Below, in pieces: positions 26,884 to 34,953 of a stretch of 64,000 nt of DNA. The notes under the pieces were generated by a model, which was given only the letters and a program-made list of their open reading frames with translations, was not told where the DNA came from and ran no database searches. The DNA lies in the NCBI GenBank assembly GCA_038142205.1, contig JAYQJO010000001.1:930001-994000 (forward strand). Reading direction: 5' to 3'. The number at the start of each line of letters is the position of its first letter. Positions within the stretch are counted from its first letter, which is position 1. This DNA is from UBA7359 sp038142205. Lineage in GTDB: Bacteria > Pseudomonadota > Gammaproteobacteria > Eutrophobiales > Eutrophobiaceae. The translations under genes and the position numbers were made by a program.

Positions 26884-27024
26884 TGAGTGATTGTTAAAAG
26901 GTGTTGCCGCCTTCGACATGGCGCCGGAAAGTGCGTGTATATCTTTCCCTCCACTTTAGATTTGCCATTTATTCGGTGCCACTTTACTTCATAAAAGGGC
27001 TGATTAACGATCAGCCCTTTTAAT
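26884..27024 (+). ncRNA. Candidate anaerobically induced small RNA
   Basis: Between the FNR-type promoter and a perfect terminator lies about 140 bases without a credible open frame. It can fold: TGGCGCCG (26919-26926) pairs with CGGTGCCA (26974-26981) with one G-U pair, and an alternative inner hairpin GGAAAG (26926-26931) with CTTTCC (26943-26948). The CCCTCC at 26947-26952 is a single-stranded candidate for pairing with Shine-Dalgarno sequences. By analogy with E. coli FnrS it could repress aerobic genes under low oxygen, but I see no sequence similarity to FnrS. It is not 6S, SRP, RNase P or tmRNA by motif. Confidence 0.55.
26993..27024 (+). terminator. Rho-independent terminator of the candidate small RNA
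   Basis: A 12-bp perfect stem AAAAGGGCTGAT / ATCAGCCCTTTT (26993-27004 and 27010-27021) with a five-base loop and a T run on its 3' side. It could end transcription in both directions. Confidence 0.85.
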
Positions 27025-27353
27025 TATCGACTGCCCAAAACTTCAAATTTATAACCTTTTTATGCATTAGTCCTAAATGTCAAAAGGTCAAGCTCCATTA
27101 CATTAGCCCATGCACGGGCCTCCTCATATAACTCGTGCTATCTAAATTAGAGTATTCTGGCAAAACCGTATGCTCAACAAGAGGATTTTGTTATTGTGGC
27201 TCAATAGAGCTGTTTCAAATTTACAAATTATAAAGTTTTACACTAAACATTATACATTTAACACATTATAATTAGTCGGTCTCAGTGTTGGTCTTGCTTA
27301 TCTGCACTGTATTCTAGCCAGTCTTAGCTCTCTATATTATTGATAAACTTATT
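27025..27353. other. Gap before the ccm operon
   Basis: No credible reading frame is seen. The ccmA promoter should be here; TTGGTC near 27291 and TATTCT near 27313 form a weak candidate. No second FNR-type box was seen. Confidence 0.4.
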
Positions 27354-27995
27354 ATGGCCAATTTCTCCAGTACTGCTTCTGAATTACGTGCTGACAACCT
27401 GAGTTATGAAATTAATGACAAATTAATACTGAATAGTATTAGTTTTTCTGTCAATTCGGGACAAATCCTGTTCATTGAAGGTAGTAATGGTAGTGGTAAG
27501 ACCACATTGCTACGAGTTCTTTCTGGATTAATGCAGGCTGACGAAGGAAGCGTTAGCTGGAACGGCAATGATATAGAAGAAGAGCGCATTGAATATAACT
27601 TGCATATGAGCTATCTCGGTCATAACACCGGGGTTAAATCTGAGTTAAGCACACTTGAAAACATTAACTTCTTTTCTGCTTTGTCAGGTTTGAGCAGAAA
27701 CAGTGATCCTGTGACCGCAATGAAATGGGCCGGACTAAAAGCGCATCAAGATACGCCTGGACGTCATTTATCCTATGGACAACAGCGGCGTATCGCTTTA
27801 ACACGATTACTGATGGAACCATCACAATTATGGATATTAGACGAACCTTTTGCCGGGCTCGACAAAAAAATGATCACTGATCTACGCATGCGCTTTATTG
27901 AACATGCTAATAATGGCGGTTTATTGATACTGACAAGCCATCAACACATAGAGTTTGAACAAGTGGATACAAAATGTATTCACTTGGGTAAATAG
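27354..27995 (+). CDS. ccmA: Heme exporter ATP-binding protein CcmA
   Basis: CcmA is the ATPase of the CcmABCD complex that releases heme-loaded CcmE during c-type cytochrome assembly. The 213-residue ABC protein has Walker A GSNGSGKTTLL (about residue 43), signature LSYGQQRRIALTRLL, and Walker B LWILDEPFAGLD. Typical length for CcmA. It leads a tightly packed eight- or nine-gene operon in canonical order. ccmB starts 3 bp after its stop. Confidence 0.95.
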   Translation: MANFSSTASELRADNLSYEINDKLILNSISFSVNSGQILFIEGSNGSGKTTLLRVLSGLMQADEGSVSWNGNDIEEERIEYNLHMSYLGHNTGVKSELSTLENINFFSALSGLSRNSDPVTAMKWAGLKAHQDTPGRHLSYGQQRRIALTRLLMEPSQLWILDEPFAGLDKKMITDLRMRFIEHANNGGLLILTSHQHIEFEQVDTKCIHLGK

Positions 27996-27998
27996 CTA

Positions 27999-28678
27999 AT
28001 GAGTTACCGTAAACTTTTTCTAGCTATGTTGGTTCGTGATTTGCGAATCGCTTTTCGGCATCGTGCCGAAATTATGCTACCTGTGATTTTTTTGTCGTCG
28101 TCGTCAGTTTATTCCCGCTGGCGATGAGCGGTGATCCGGAAGTATTGACCAGCATTGGGCCCGGCGTGATCTGGGTAGCGGCTCTGTTATCGGTTCTATT
28201 ATCACTGCAAAGCCTATTTCGTTCTGACTATAACGATGGGTCTATGGAGCAAATTTTATTGAGTCCATACCCGGGTTCATTATTGATGTTGGCACGAATT
28301 ATTGCACAATGGTGTGTAACCGGTTTACCCCTGATTATTATTTCACCTTTGCTAGGACTGCTGTTACACCTCCATGCAGAAGTAATTTGGGTTTTATTTA
28401 TTTCATTACTATTGGGCGTCCCCTATTTGAATATGGTGGGTGCCATTGGTGTTTCATTAACTATTGGCTTGAGACAAGCCGGCGCCTTATTATCATTATT
28501 GGTTTTACCTTTGTATGTCCCGGTATTGATCTTTGGCAGCAATGCCGTTATCTCAGCAGCGAACGATTTGCCCTATAATGGTCAATTATTATGGTTGGCT
28601 GCATTATTGGTAATGGCAACCACGCTGAGTCCATTTATTATTAGTTACGCCCTTCGGGTGTCTTGCAGTTATCGATAA
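27999..28678 (+). CDS. ccmB: Heme exporter permease CcmB, frameshifted
   Basis: CcmB is the membrane partner of CcmA. ATG 27999 begins MSYRKLFLAMLVRDLRIAFR, the family N-terminus, and a frame from 28124 covers the rest (GDPEVLTSIGPGVIWVAALLSVLL and five more membrane segments). The two parts are joined if the T run at 28087-28093 had eight bases rather than seven; then the protein would read IFFVVVVSLFPLAMSGDPEV as expected. As given, the product stops at about residue 42. The flanking ccm genes are intact, so error or slippage seems more likely than loss of function. Confidence 0.88.
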
Positions 28679-28718
28679 ATTTTAAATACAACTTTAAAAC
28701 TTGGAGAACAATTAACGC

Positions 28719-29474
28719 ATGTCAGTCAAAGATAAAATAGGGTTATGGTTCCATCGTATGGCATCACCCGCCTATTTTTATAAATTGGCCGGACAACTTT
28801 TACCCTGGTGCATTATTGCAACGACAATATTAATGCTGATTGGTTTAGTTGGTGGTTTGGTTTATGCGTCAGCTGATTATCAACAAGGCGACGGTTTTAG
28901 AATTATTTATGTACATGTTCCTTCGGCCTGGATGTCGATGTTTATCTATATGGTTATGGCCGTAAATAGCGCCATTTTTCTTATTTGGCATATAAAACTT
29001 TCTGACATTGTTGCTCGTTCTAGTGCAGTCATTGGGGCGTCATTTACCTTTTTAGCACTGATCACAGGCTCGATCTGGGGAAAACCGATGTGGGGTACCT
29101 GGTGGGTATGGGATGCGCGTTTAACTTCTGAGTTAATTTTATTATTTTTATATCTAGGTTACATCGGCCTGCGCTCAGCGATTGATGACAGACGTGTTGC
29201 CGGAAAGACAGCTTCTATTCTTGCTCTGGTCGGCGCAATCAATATTCCCATCATTCATTATTCTGTTATATGGTGGAATACCTTGCATCAGGCACCCAGC
29301 GTCTCAAAGTTTGATAACCCGTCAATAGAAATGAGTATGCTGTTACCTTTATTATGTATGGCTGTAGCATTTAAGTTGTTTTATGTCTGTGTACTTTTAA
29401 TCAATTCACGCACTGAACTTTTGGAACAGGAAAAGCGCAGTCAATGGGTTAAAGAAATGGTAACAACGTCATGA
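28719..29474 (+). CDS. ccmC: Heme transporter CcmC
   Basis: CcmC loads heme onto the CcmE chaperone. The 251-residue integral membrane protein has six membrane segments and the tryptophan-rich heme-handling motif WGTWWVWDARLTSELILLF near residue 128. Conserved histidines lie in YVHVPSAWMS and PIIHYSVIWW. An AACTTGGAG ribosome binding site precedes the start. Its stop overlaps the start of ccmD by the ATGA arrangement. Confidence 0.95.
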   Translation: MSVKDKIGLWFHRMASPAYFYKLAGQLLPWCIIATTILMLIGLVGGLVYASADYQQGDGFRIIYVHVPSAWMSMFIYMVMAVNSAIFLIWHIKLSDIVARSSAVIGASFTFLALITGSIWGKPMWGTWWVWDARLTSELILLFLYLGYIGLRSAIDDRRVAGKTASILALVGAINIPIIHYSVIWWNTLHQAPSVSKFDNPSIEMSMLLPLLCMAVAFKLFYVCVLLINSRTELLEQEKRSQWVKEMVTTS

Positions 29475-29638
29475 TTGAATTTTTAAAAATGGGTGGCTAT
29501 GCAGAATACGTTTGGTCCTCTTACGCCATTGTTAGCATCGTCATGTTTATGAATGCCTATTCATCTTGGCAACGTTATCAAGCAACAAAGAAGCGTCTTA
29601 AACAATTACACACTGAAGACAATAACAATGACACCTAA
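29471..29638 (+). CDS. ccmD: Heme exporter small subunit CcmD
   Basis: A 55-residue single-span membrane protein reading MIEFLKMGGYAEYVWSSYAI, followed by a hydrophobic helix and a basic tail (WQRYQATKKRLKQLH). This is the CcmD pattern: a short periplasmic start with GGYAxYVW, one helix, and a charged cytoplasmic end. It overlaps ccmC by 4 bp and ccmE by 11 bp. CcmD is needed to release heme-loaded CcmE from CcmC. Confidence 0.9.
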   Translation: MIEFLKMGGYAEYVWSSYAIVSIVMFMNAYSSWQRYQATKKRLKQLHTEDNNNDT

Positions 29639-30086
29639 ACAAAAACAACGCTTTATTCTGGTTAGCATGCTGGTCATTGGTATTGGTACAGGTATCGGTT
29701 TGATACTTTTAGCGTTGAATGAAAACATCAATTTATTTTTCACACCTTCACAAGTGGCCAACGGTGAAGTTCCTGCCGATCAACGGTTTCGTATCGGTGG
29801 TATGGTGACGTTGAATAGCCTAGAAAAAACTGACGGCGAACTCACCGTTCGCTTCAAACTCAATGACTCTGCCAAAGAAGTGCAGCTCGAATACGCTGGA
29901 ATCTTGCCAGATCTGTTTCGTGAAGGCCAAGGCATCGTCGCCGAAGGCAAATTAAATAATGACGGTGTCTTTATTGCGGATCAGGTATTAGCAAAACATG
30001 ACGAGAATTACATGCCGCCGGAAGTTGAGCACGCATTAAAGATGAGTGGCAGCGACAATTATAATGATTATGAGGCAACAGAATGA
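29628..30086 (+). CDS. ccmE: Cytochrome c-type biogenesis heme chaperone CcmE
   Basis: CcmE carries heme covalently in the periplasm. From ATG 29628 it is about 152 residues: an N-terminal membrane anchor (RFILVSMLVIGIGTGIGLIL), an OB-fold domain with RFRIGGMV, and the heme-binding histidine in LAKHDENYMPPEV near residue 128. An upstream in-frame start at 29553 lies inside ccmD and is rejected. It overlaps ccmF by 4 bp. Confidence 0.95.
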   Translation: MTPKQKQRFILVSMLVIGIGTGIGLILLALNENINLFFTPSQVANGEVPADQRFRIGGMVTLNSLEKTDGELTVRFKLNDSAKEVQLEYAGILPDLFREGQGIVAEGKLNNDGVFIADQVLAKHDENYMPPEVEHALKMSGSDNYNDYEATE

Positions 30087-32065
30087 TCCCTGAACTTGGA
30101 CACTTTGCATTAATCCTCGCGCTCGCTGTTGCATTGATACAAGCTATTATCCCGGGAATAGGTCTCCTATGTCGACGCGCAGACTGGATGGCTGTAGCAA
30201 AACCAGCAGCACTATTACAATTTGCTTTGGTTTTACTGTCCTACTCCATTCTAACTTATACGTTTATCGTTCATGACTTTTCTGTTTTATACGCGGCGAA
30301 TACATCTAATTCTGAATTGCCTTTGATTTATAGAATATCGGGCGTTTGGGGCGCACATGAAGGCTCTTTGTTACTTTGGGTATTGATACTAAGTGCTTGG
30401 ACAGCAACTCTAGCAATCTATAGCAAACGTTACACTGTCGATATGGGAGCCGGCGTTATTTCAGTTCTAGGGTTTATCAGCATCGGTTTTTTATCATTTA
30501 CTTTATTTACATCAAACCCGTTTATTCGTCTCTTCCCTGTGCCGATTGATGGCGCTGACTTAAATCCTTTATTACAAGATCCAGTGATGGCCATACACCC
30601 ACCCATGCTTTATATGGGGTATGTCGGCTTCGCTATCCCGTTTGCCTTTGCTATAACGGCATTAATACAGGGTAGACTCGATACGGCTTGGGCGCGTTGG
30701 GTACGGCCTTGGGCAATAACCGCCTGGGTTTGTTTAACAGCAGGGATTACCCTCGGTAGCTGGTGGGCCTATTATGAACTCGGTTGGGGTGGCTGGTGGT
30801 TCTGGGATCCAGTTGAAAATGCATCATTCATGCCCTGGTTATGCGGCACGGCCTTAATTCATTCCTTAGCCGTTACTGAAAAACGCCATGCCTTACGTAA
30901 CTGGACAGTGCTACTGGCAATCATTAGCTTTTCATTAAGCCTACTAGGTACATTTCTGGTGCGCTCCGGCGTTATAACGTCTGTTCATGCCTTTGCCTCA
31001 GATCCAACACGCGGTGTTTTTATCCTAATCTTTCTTGGTCTTGTTGTTGGCATCTCATTTGGTTTGTTTGCACTTCGTGCGTGGCAAATGCGTACAACCA
31101 CACCATTTAGCCTGATCTCACGCGATATGGCCTTACTGACCAATAGTGTGTTCTTATTAATTATAATGTTAACCGTATTGCTAGGTACGCTTTACCCCTT
31201 AATCCTGGAAGCGATAAACGGCGAAAAAATTTCAGTTGGCCCACCCTACTTTAGCCGCGTCTTTATTCCATTAATAATTCCGGTTGTGATCTTGATTGGG
31301 ATTGGTTCGTTTATACGTTGGAGAGAAGATAAACTCTCTACAATAATAAAATACTTACGCATGCCCGCTATACTTTCTGTTGTATTCGCAACGATCGTAT
31401 TGCTCCTCATTCCGGGTCAGCTCAGCTTTACCGCCTGGTTTGCATTAATACTTGCCTTCTGGGTCATCAACAGTTGTTATGCACAACTAAAACAACGTTT
31501 ACGCAATACGACAAACCTAATACAAGGCCTAAGAAGGATCCCCAGAGGCTGGTACGGAATGATTATCGCCCATATTGGCGTTGCCTTTACCGTGATCGGT
31601 ATTGCCTTATCCAGTGTATACAGTCAGGAGCAGGATGTTCATATGGTAGCGGGTGATGATAGAACATTGGGGGAATACCGTTTTGAGTTTGCCGGCGTTG
31701 AACGTAAAAAAGGTCCAAATTACATGGCCGATGTCGGGATCATCCGCATTTATAAAAATCAAAAGGAATTAATGACGTTGCATCCTGAAAAACGGATCTA
31801 CAATGTTCGCAAGAATGTGATGACCGAGGCGGCTATTAATTCGAACTTACTCCGTGATCTTTACGTCTCATTAGGCGAGCAAAGAAATAGCCATACAGGT
31901 GCATGGTCAGTCCGACTCTATTACAAACCGTTTATCTTATGGATTTGGTTAGGTGGATTTACCATGGTATTGGGTGGATTAATTGCTGTGACCGATAGAC
32001 GTTATCGTATCGAAGTTACGCAAGAAAAAATGAAACTAAATAAAAATTATGTCACAGCAAACTGA
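30083..32065 (+). CDS. ccmF: Cytochrome c heme lyase subunit CcmF
   Basis: CcmF is the large membrane subunit of the heme lyase that attaches heme to apocytochromes c. The 660-residue protein has about 15 membrane segments and the WWD signature GGWWFWDPVENASFMPWL near residue 234, with conserved histidines flanking it (for example PPMLYMGYVG and IHSLAVTEKR). Full length. It overlaps ccmE and ccmG starts, so translation is probably coupled. Confidence 0.96.
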   Translation: MIPELGHFALILALAVALIQAIIPGIGLLCRRADWMAVAKPAALLQFALVLLSYSILTYTFIVHDFSVLYAANTSNSELPLIYRISGVWGAHEGSLLLWVLILSAWTATLAIYSKRYTVDMGAGVISVLGFISIGFLSFTLFTSNPFIRLFPVPIDGADLNPLLQDPVMAIHPPMLYMGYVGFAIPFAFAITALIQGRLDTAWARWVRPWAITAWVCLTAGITLGSWWAYYELGWGGWWFWDPVENASFMPWLCGTALIHSLAVTEKRHALRNWTVLLAIISFSLSLLGTFLVRSGVITSVHAFASDPTRGVFILIFLGLVVGISFGLFALRAWQMRTTTPFSLISRDMALLTNSVFLLIIMLTVLLGTLYPLILEAINGEKISVGPPYFSRVFIPLIIPVVILIGIGSFIRWREDKLSTIIKYLRMPAILSVVFATIVLLLIPGQLSFTAWFALILAFWVINSCYAQLKQRLRNTTNLIQGLRRIPRGWYGMIIAHIGVAFTVIGIALSSVYSQEQDVHMVAGDDRTLGEYRFEFAGVERKKGPNYMADVGIIRIYKNQKELMTLHPEKRIYNVRKNVMTEAAINSNLLRDLYVSLGEQRNSHTGAWSVRLYYKPFILWIWLGGFTMVLGGLIAVTDRRYRIEVTQEKMKLNKNYVTAN

Positions 32066-32642
32066 CAATCAAGAAGCATTGCCAGCACAGCAACAAAAAC
32101 CCAAACGTTGGGTTTACCTTTTACCTTTAGGCTTATTTGTCGTGCTTATGGTCTTTTTCTTTTATGGCCTAGGACTCAATCCCCGTTTAATTCCATCGCC
32201 GCTGATTGGTCAACCAACCCCAGAGTTTGCTTTACCTAAACTAAGCAACCCTGATGAGTTATTCAAACAAACTAATCTGAAAGGAGAAGTGAGTTTATTA
32301 AATATATGGGCGACATGGTGTACCTCTTGTCGTCAAGAACATCCTGTTTTAATGAAAATAGCGAAAAGCAACGAAGTACCAATCTATGGTTTATATTATA
32401 AAGACGTGCCTGAACTTGGCGTAAATTGGTTAAAGAAGTACGGTAATCCTTACCGTGAAAATGCTGTAGATGAAGACGGCAAAGTGGGAATTGAATGGGG
32501 CGCTTACGGCACGCCTGAAACGTTTGTTATCGATCAGCAAGGTATTATTCGTCATAAGCACGTTGGACCAATTAGTTGGCACGAATGGGAAACTGAACTA
32601 TTGCCGCTAATTAACGCTTTACGAAATAAAAATGATGCCTAA
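32049..32642 (+). CDS. ccmG: Thiol:disulfide interchange protein CcmG/DsbE
   Basis: CcmG keeps apocytochrome heme-binding cysteines reduced. The 197-residue protein has an N-terminal membrane anchor (about residues 20-40), then a thioredoxin fold with the redox motif WCTSC near residues 90-94, the family insert and the cis-proline segment YGTPETFVIDQQG. It overlaps ccmF and ccmH by a few bases. Confidence 0.94.
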   Translation: MSQQTDNQEALPAQQQKPKRWVYLLPLGLFVVLMVFFFYGLGLNPRLIPSPLIGQPTPEFALPKLSNPDELFKQTNLKGEVSLLNIWATWCTSCRQEHPVLMKIAKSNEVPIYGLYYKDVPELGVNWLKKYGNPYRENAVDEDGKVGIEWGAYGTPETFVIDQQGIIRHKHVGPISWHEWETELLPLINALRNKNDA

Positions 32643-33105
32643 AAACTCTTTTTTATTTCTATTATTATTTTTTAGCACTTCAATCTGTGCTGAAATTGCT
32701 GGCTTCCCGTTCGAAACCGAAGAAGAAGAACAACGTTTTCGTGACCTTTCCGCTGAACTACGTTGCCTGGTCTGTCAGAACCAATCATTAGCTGATTCTA
32801 ATGCTGGTTTAGCACAAGACCTCCGCACAGAACTGTACCAACAAGTATTAACCGGCAATTCAGAAAATCAAATCATTAACTTTATGACAGAACGTTATGG
32901 TGATTTTATTTTGTACAAACCTCGGTTTGCAGCAAAAAACCTATTATTGTGGTTAGGCCCTTTTTTGTTATTCATAGTAGGTATATTTTGCTTATTTAGA
33001 TTTAGCCGATTTAAGAATCAAGGACAACAAAACCAGGCAACAGAAGAAGAACTACTTAAAATTCGTGGATTGCTACAAGCACAGGAACCGGAACAAAAAA
33101 AATAA
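32632..33105 (+). CDS. ccmH: Cytochrome c maturation protein CcmH (CycL type)
   Basis: The 157-residue protein has a signal peptide, the reactive LRCLVCQNQSLADS motif with its CxxC pair (about residues 44-47), and a C-terminal membrane segment (about 105-122). It works with CcmG and CcmF in delivering apocytochrome. The short form matches the organisation with a separate ccmI. It ends one base into the start of ccmI. Confidence 0.94.
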   Translation: MMPKNSFLFLLLFFSTSICAEIAGFPFETEEEEQRFRDLSAELRCLVCQNQSLADSNAGLAQDLRTELYQQVLTGNSENQIINFMTERYGDFILYKPRFAAKNLLLWLGPFLLFIVGIFCLFRFSRFKNQGQQNQATEEELLKIRGLLQAQEPEQKK

Positions 33106-34319
33106 TGTTTATCTTACTCACGCTGGCTTTAGCATTAGTCACAGTTATATTTTTGTTATTACCTTTATTCTCCAAAAAAAAACAACAGCTGCTTGTTGAA
33201 CGTGATGTCGTTAATGTCGAATCGGCTGCAACTAGACTGACTGAATTAAAACAGGAATTGGAAAACGACCTCATAAGTGAAGAACAATTTCAGCAATATC
33301 AGCTTGAAGTAGAAACCTCAACACTTGAGGATCTACGTGACAGCGCATCTGTCGACGTGCAAAAACGTAGCGGTAACAAGGCGATGGCTATTGTAGTTGC
33401 ACTGGCAATACCGCTGTTTTCTATTGCTGTATATCAACAGCTTGGCAGTGAAGCAGCCTTTGATGTTGCACTTCAAACAGACAAAACGGCTATTACGACG
33501 GAAGAAATAAACAAAATGCTTTCTGTCCTGGAAAAACAAGTCAAAAATAACCCGGATGATGTAGATGGAAGGATTGCCTTGAGCCAAATTTATTTTGAAC
33601 TCGAGCGCTACAATGATGCGACAACGATTTATAGTGAACTCAATCAGTTACGTCCTGATGATCCAGATATTATGGTTAACTTTGCAGAATTGTTAGCGCG
33701 TTCTCATAACAATCGTTTAATAGGCAAGCCTACTGAATTACTCAATAAAGCTTTAAAGATTGAACCAGAACATGCTCGTGCACTTTGGTTAGCCGGTTTT
33801 GCTGAACAACAAATTAGTAATAAAGAAGGTGCTTTAATACATTGGCGTCACTTGCTTGCCATGATGGAAGAAGGCTCTGAAGCGCGTCAACAGCTTGAAA
33901 AGATCATTGCTGAAACAGAAAATAATGAAGCTAAGCCAGAAACTGTTGTTACCAAGCAAAATGCTAATTCAAATCAATCGATACAGGTTAAAGTTTCACT
34001 ATCGAAAGAATTAGAGTCCAGAATCGACCCAAACACGACGATGTTTATTTTTGCCAAAGCCTCTGAAGGCCCATCTATGCCACTGGCTGTGCACCGAGGT
34101 TTAGCAAAAGATCTGCCAATTACCATTACACTGGATGACAGCATGGCGATGATGCCGCAAATGTCACTTTCCAGTTTCCCAAAAGTCATCGTTGCTGCAC
34201 GACTTTCCAGCAATGGAGAACCGCAGGGGCAACCTGGCGATTTTGAGGGCTATTCAGAGGAAATTGAGGTTTCAACAACTCCTATGGTTGATGTCCTGAT
34301 TAATTCGGTAAAACCCTAA
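33105..34319 (+). CDS. ccmI: Cytochrome c maturation chaperone CcmI (CycH)
   Basis: CcmI recognises apocytochrome c C-termini. The 404-residue protein has two N-terminal membrane segments (about residues 1-20 and 95-113) separated by a leucine-zipper-like cytoplasmic loop, then TPR repeats in the periplasm (about 150-265; NNPDDVDGRIALSQIYFELE) and a C-terminal beta-rich domain (SKELESRIDPNTTMFIFAK). A run of nine A within SKKKQQ is in frame. It is the last gene of the operon; a terminator follows. Confidence 0.93.
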   Translation: MFILLTLALALVTVIFLLLPLFSKKKQQLLVERDVVNVESAATRLTELKQELENDLISEEQFQQYQLEVETSTLEDLRDSASVDVQKRSGNKAMAIVVALAIPLFSIAVYQQLGSEAAFDVALQTDKTAITTEEINKMLSVLEKQVKNNPDDVDGRIALSQIYFELERYNDATTIYSELNQLRPDDPDIMVNFAELLARSHNNRLIGKPTELLNKALKIEPEHARALWLAGFAEQQISNKEGALIHWRHLLAMMEEGSEARQQLEKIIAETENNEAKPETVVTKQNANSNQSIQVKVSLSKELESRIDPNTTMFIFAKASEGPSMPLAVHRGLAKDLPITITLDDSMAMMPQMSLSSFPKVIVAARLSSNGEPQGQPGDFEGYSEEIEVSTTPMVDVLINSVKP

Positions 34320-34385
34320 ACCTAAACACCAAAGCCTTTTGATAATTAAATAAGCGGTACTGAGATTATGAAGAGGATAAATAGA

Positions 34386-34417
34386 GAGCTTATAATTATT
34401 ATGAGCTCCTTTTTTTA
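34386..34417 (+). terminator. Terminator after the ccm operon
   Basis: GAGCT (34386-34390) and AGCTC (34404-34408), extended by ATAA/TTAT pairing across the loop, followed by a run of seven T. It lies about 65 bp beyond ccmI. Confidence 0.65.
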
Positions 34418-34953
34418 TAAAAAAGCTTTCTAATAGAAAAATTAATATAATCACTGCAGATTTTCCTTATAACTTCTGTTTTGCAATTCAAATATATATG
34501 AAACATATTTTCGGCTATATCGTTCTTGCCAAATAAATTGCTGAGCCTGCTAAAACAACAAAAACACTATGTAACATTACCTGAAACTAAAGAAGTAACA
34601 AACAGCAGAGGATTCCGATATTGGTTTAATTCATTGCCTACGGCAGCGCATATGGCTTTTGAAAAAAAGAGCTATAAGCATACAGTTTTGTTTAGATATT
34701 CCTCTGCTTCTGAAAAAAATAAATGATGGCATCAACAGTCTATCTAAAGCACTCGAGAATAAATAATACAAAAACTGGAGAAGTTTGATGTTCATACTTC
34801 GTTAAATATTAATAACGAAACCAAAACATATAGCTACTACCGCTACCCCAAAGCTCTGTACTAAAGACATATTGAAGGAAAACTCATATTCATCCTGAAT
34901 ACTGATATAATCTTCTCAACTATAAATATAATCCTAACTATCACTTTATTTCT
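34418..34953. other. Gap between the ccm operon and ettA
   Basis: About 535 bp. A 66-codon frame from TTG 34526 encodes a basic peptide (RGFRYWFNSLPTAAHMAFEKK) that matches no family I know and lacks a ribosome binding site, so I do not call it a gene. The rest is AT-rich with stops in all frames and should hold the ettA promoter. Confidence 0.4.

Noticed and set aside
26627..27353. 6S RNA, SRP RNA, RNase P RNA or tmRNA in this gap
   Set aside because: None of their conserved cores is present; only the FNR-led small RNA is supported.
29553..29627. Upstream extension of ccmE by 25 codons
   Set aside because: Lies in ccmD; the CcmE N-terminus of homologues begins at the ATG at 29628.
34526..34726. 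66-codon frame between ccmI and ettA
   Set aside because: TTG start, no ribosome binding site, no recognisable family; may be a relic but cannot be supported.
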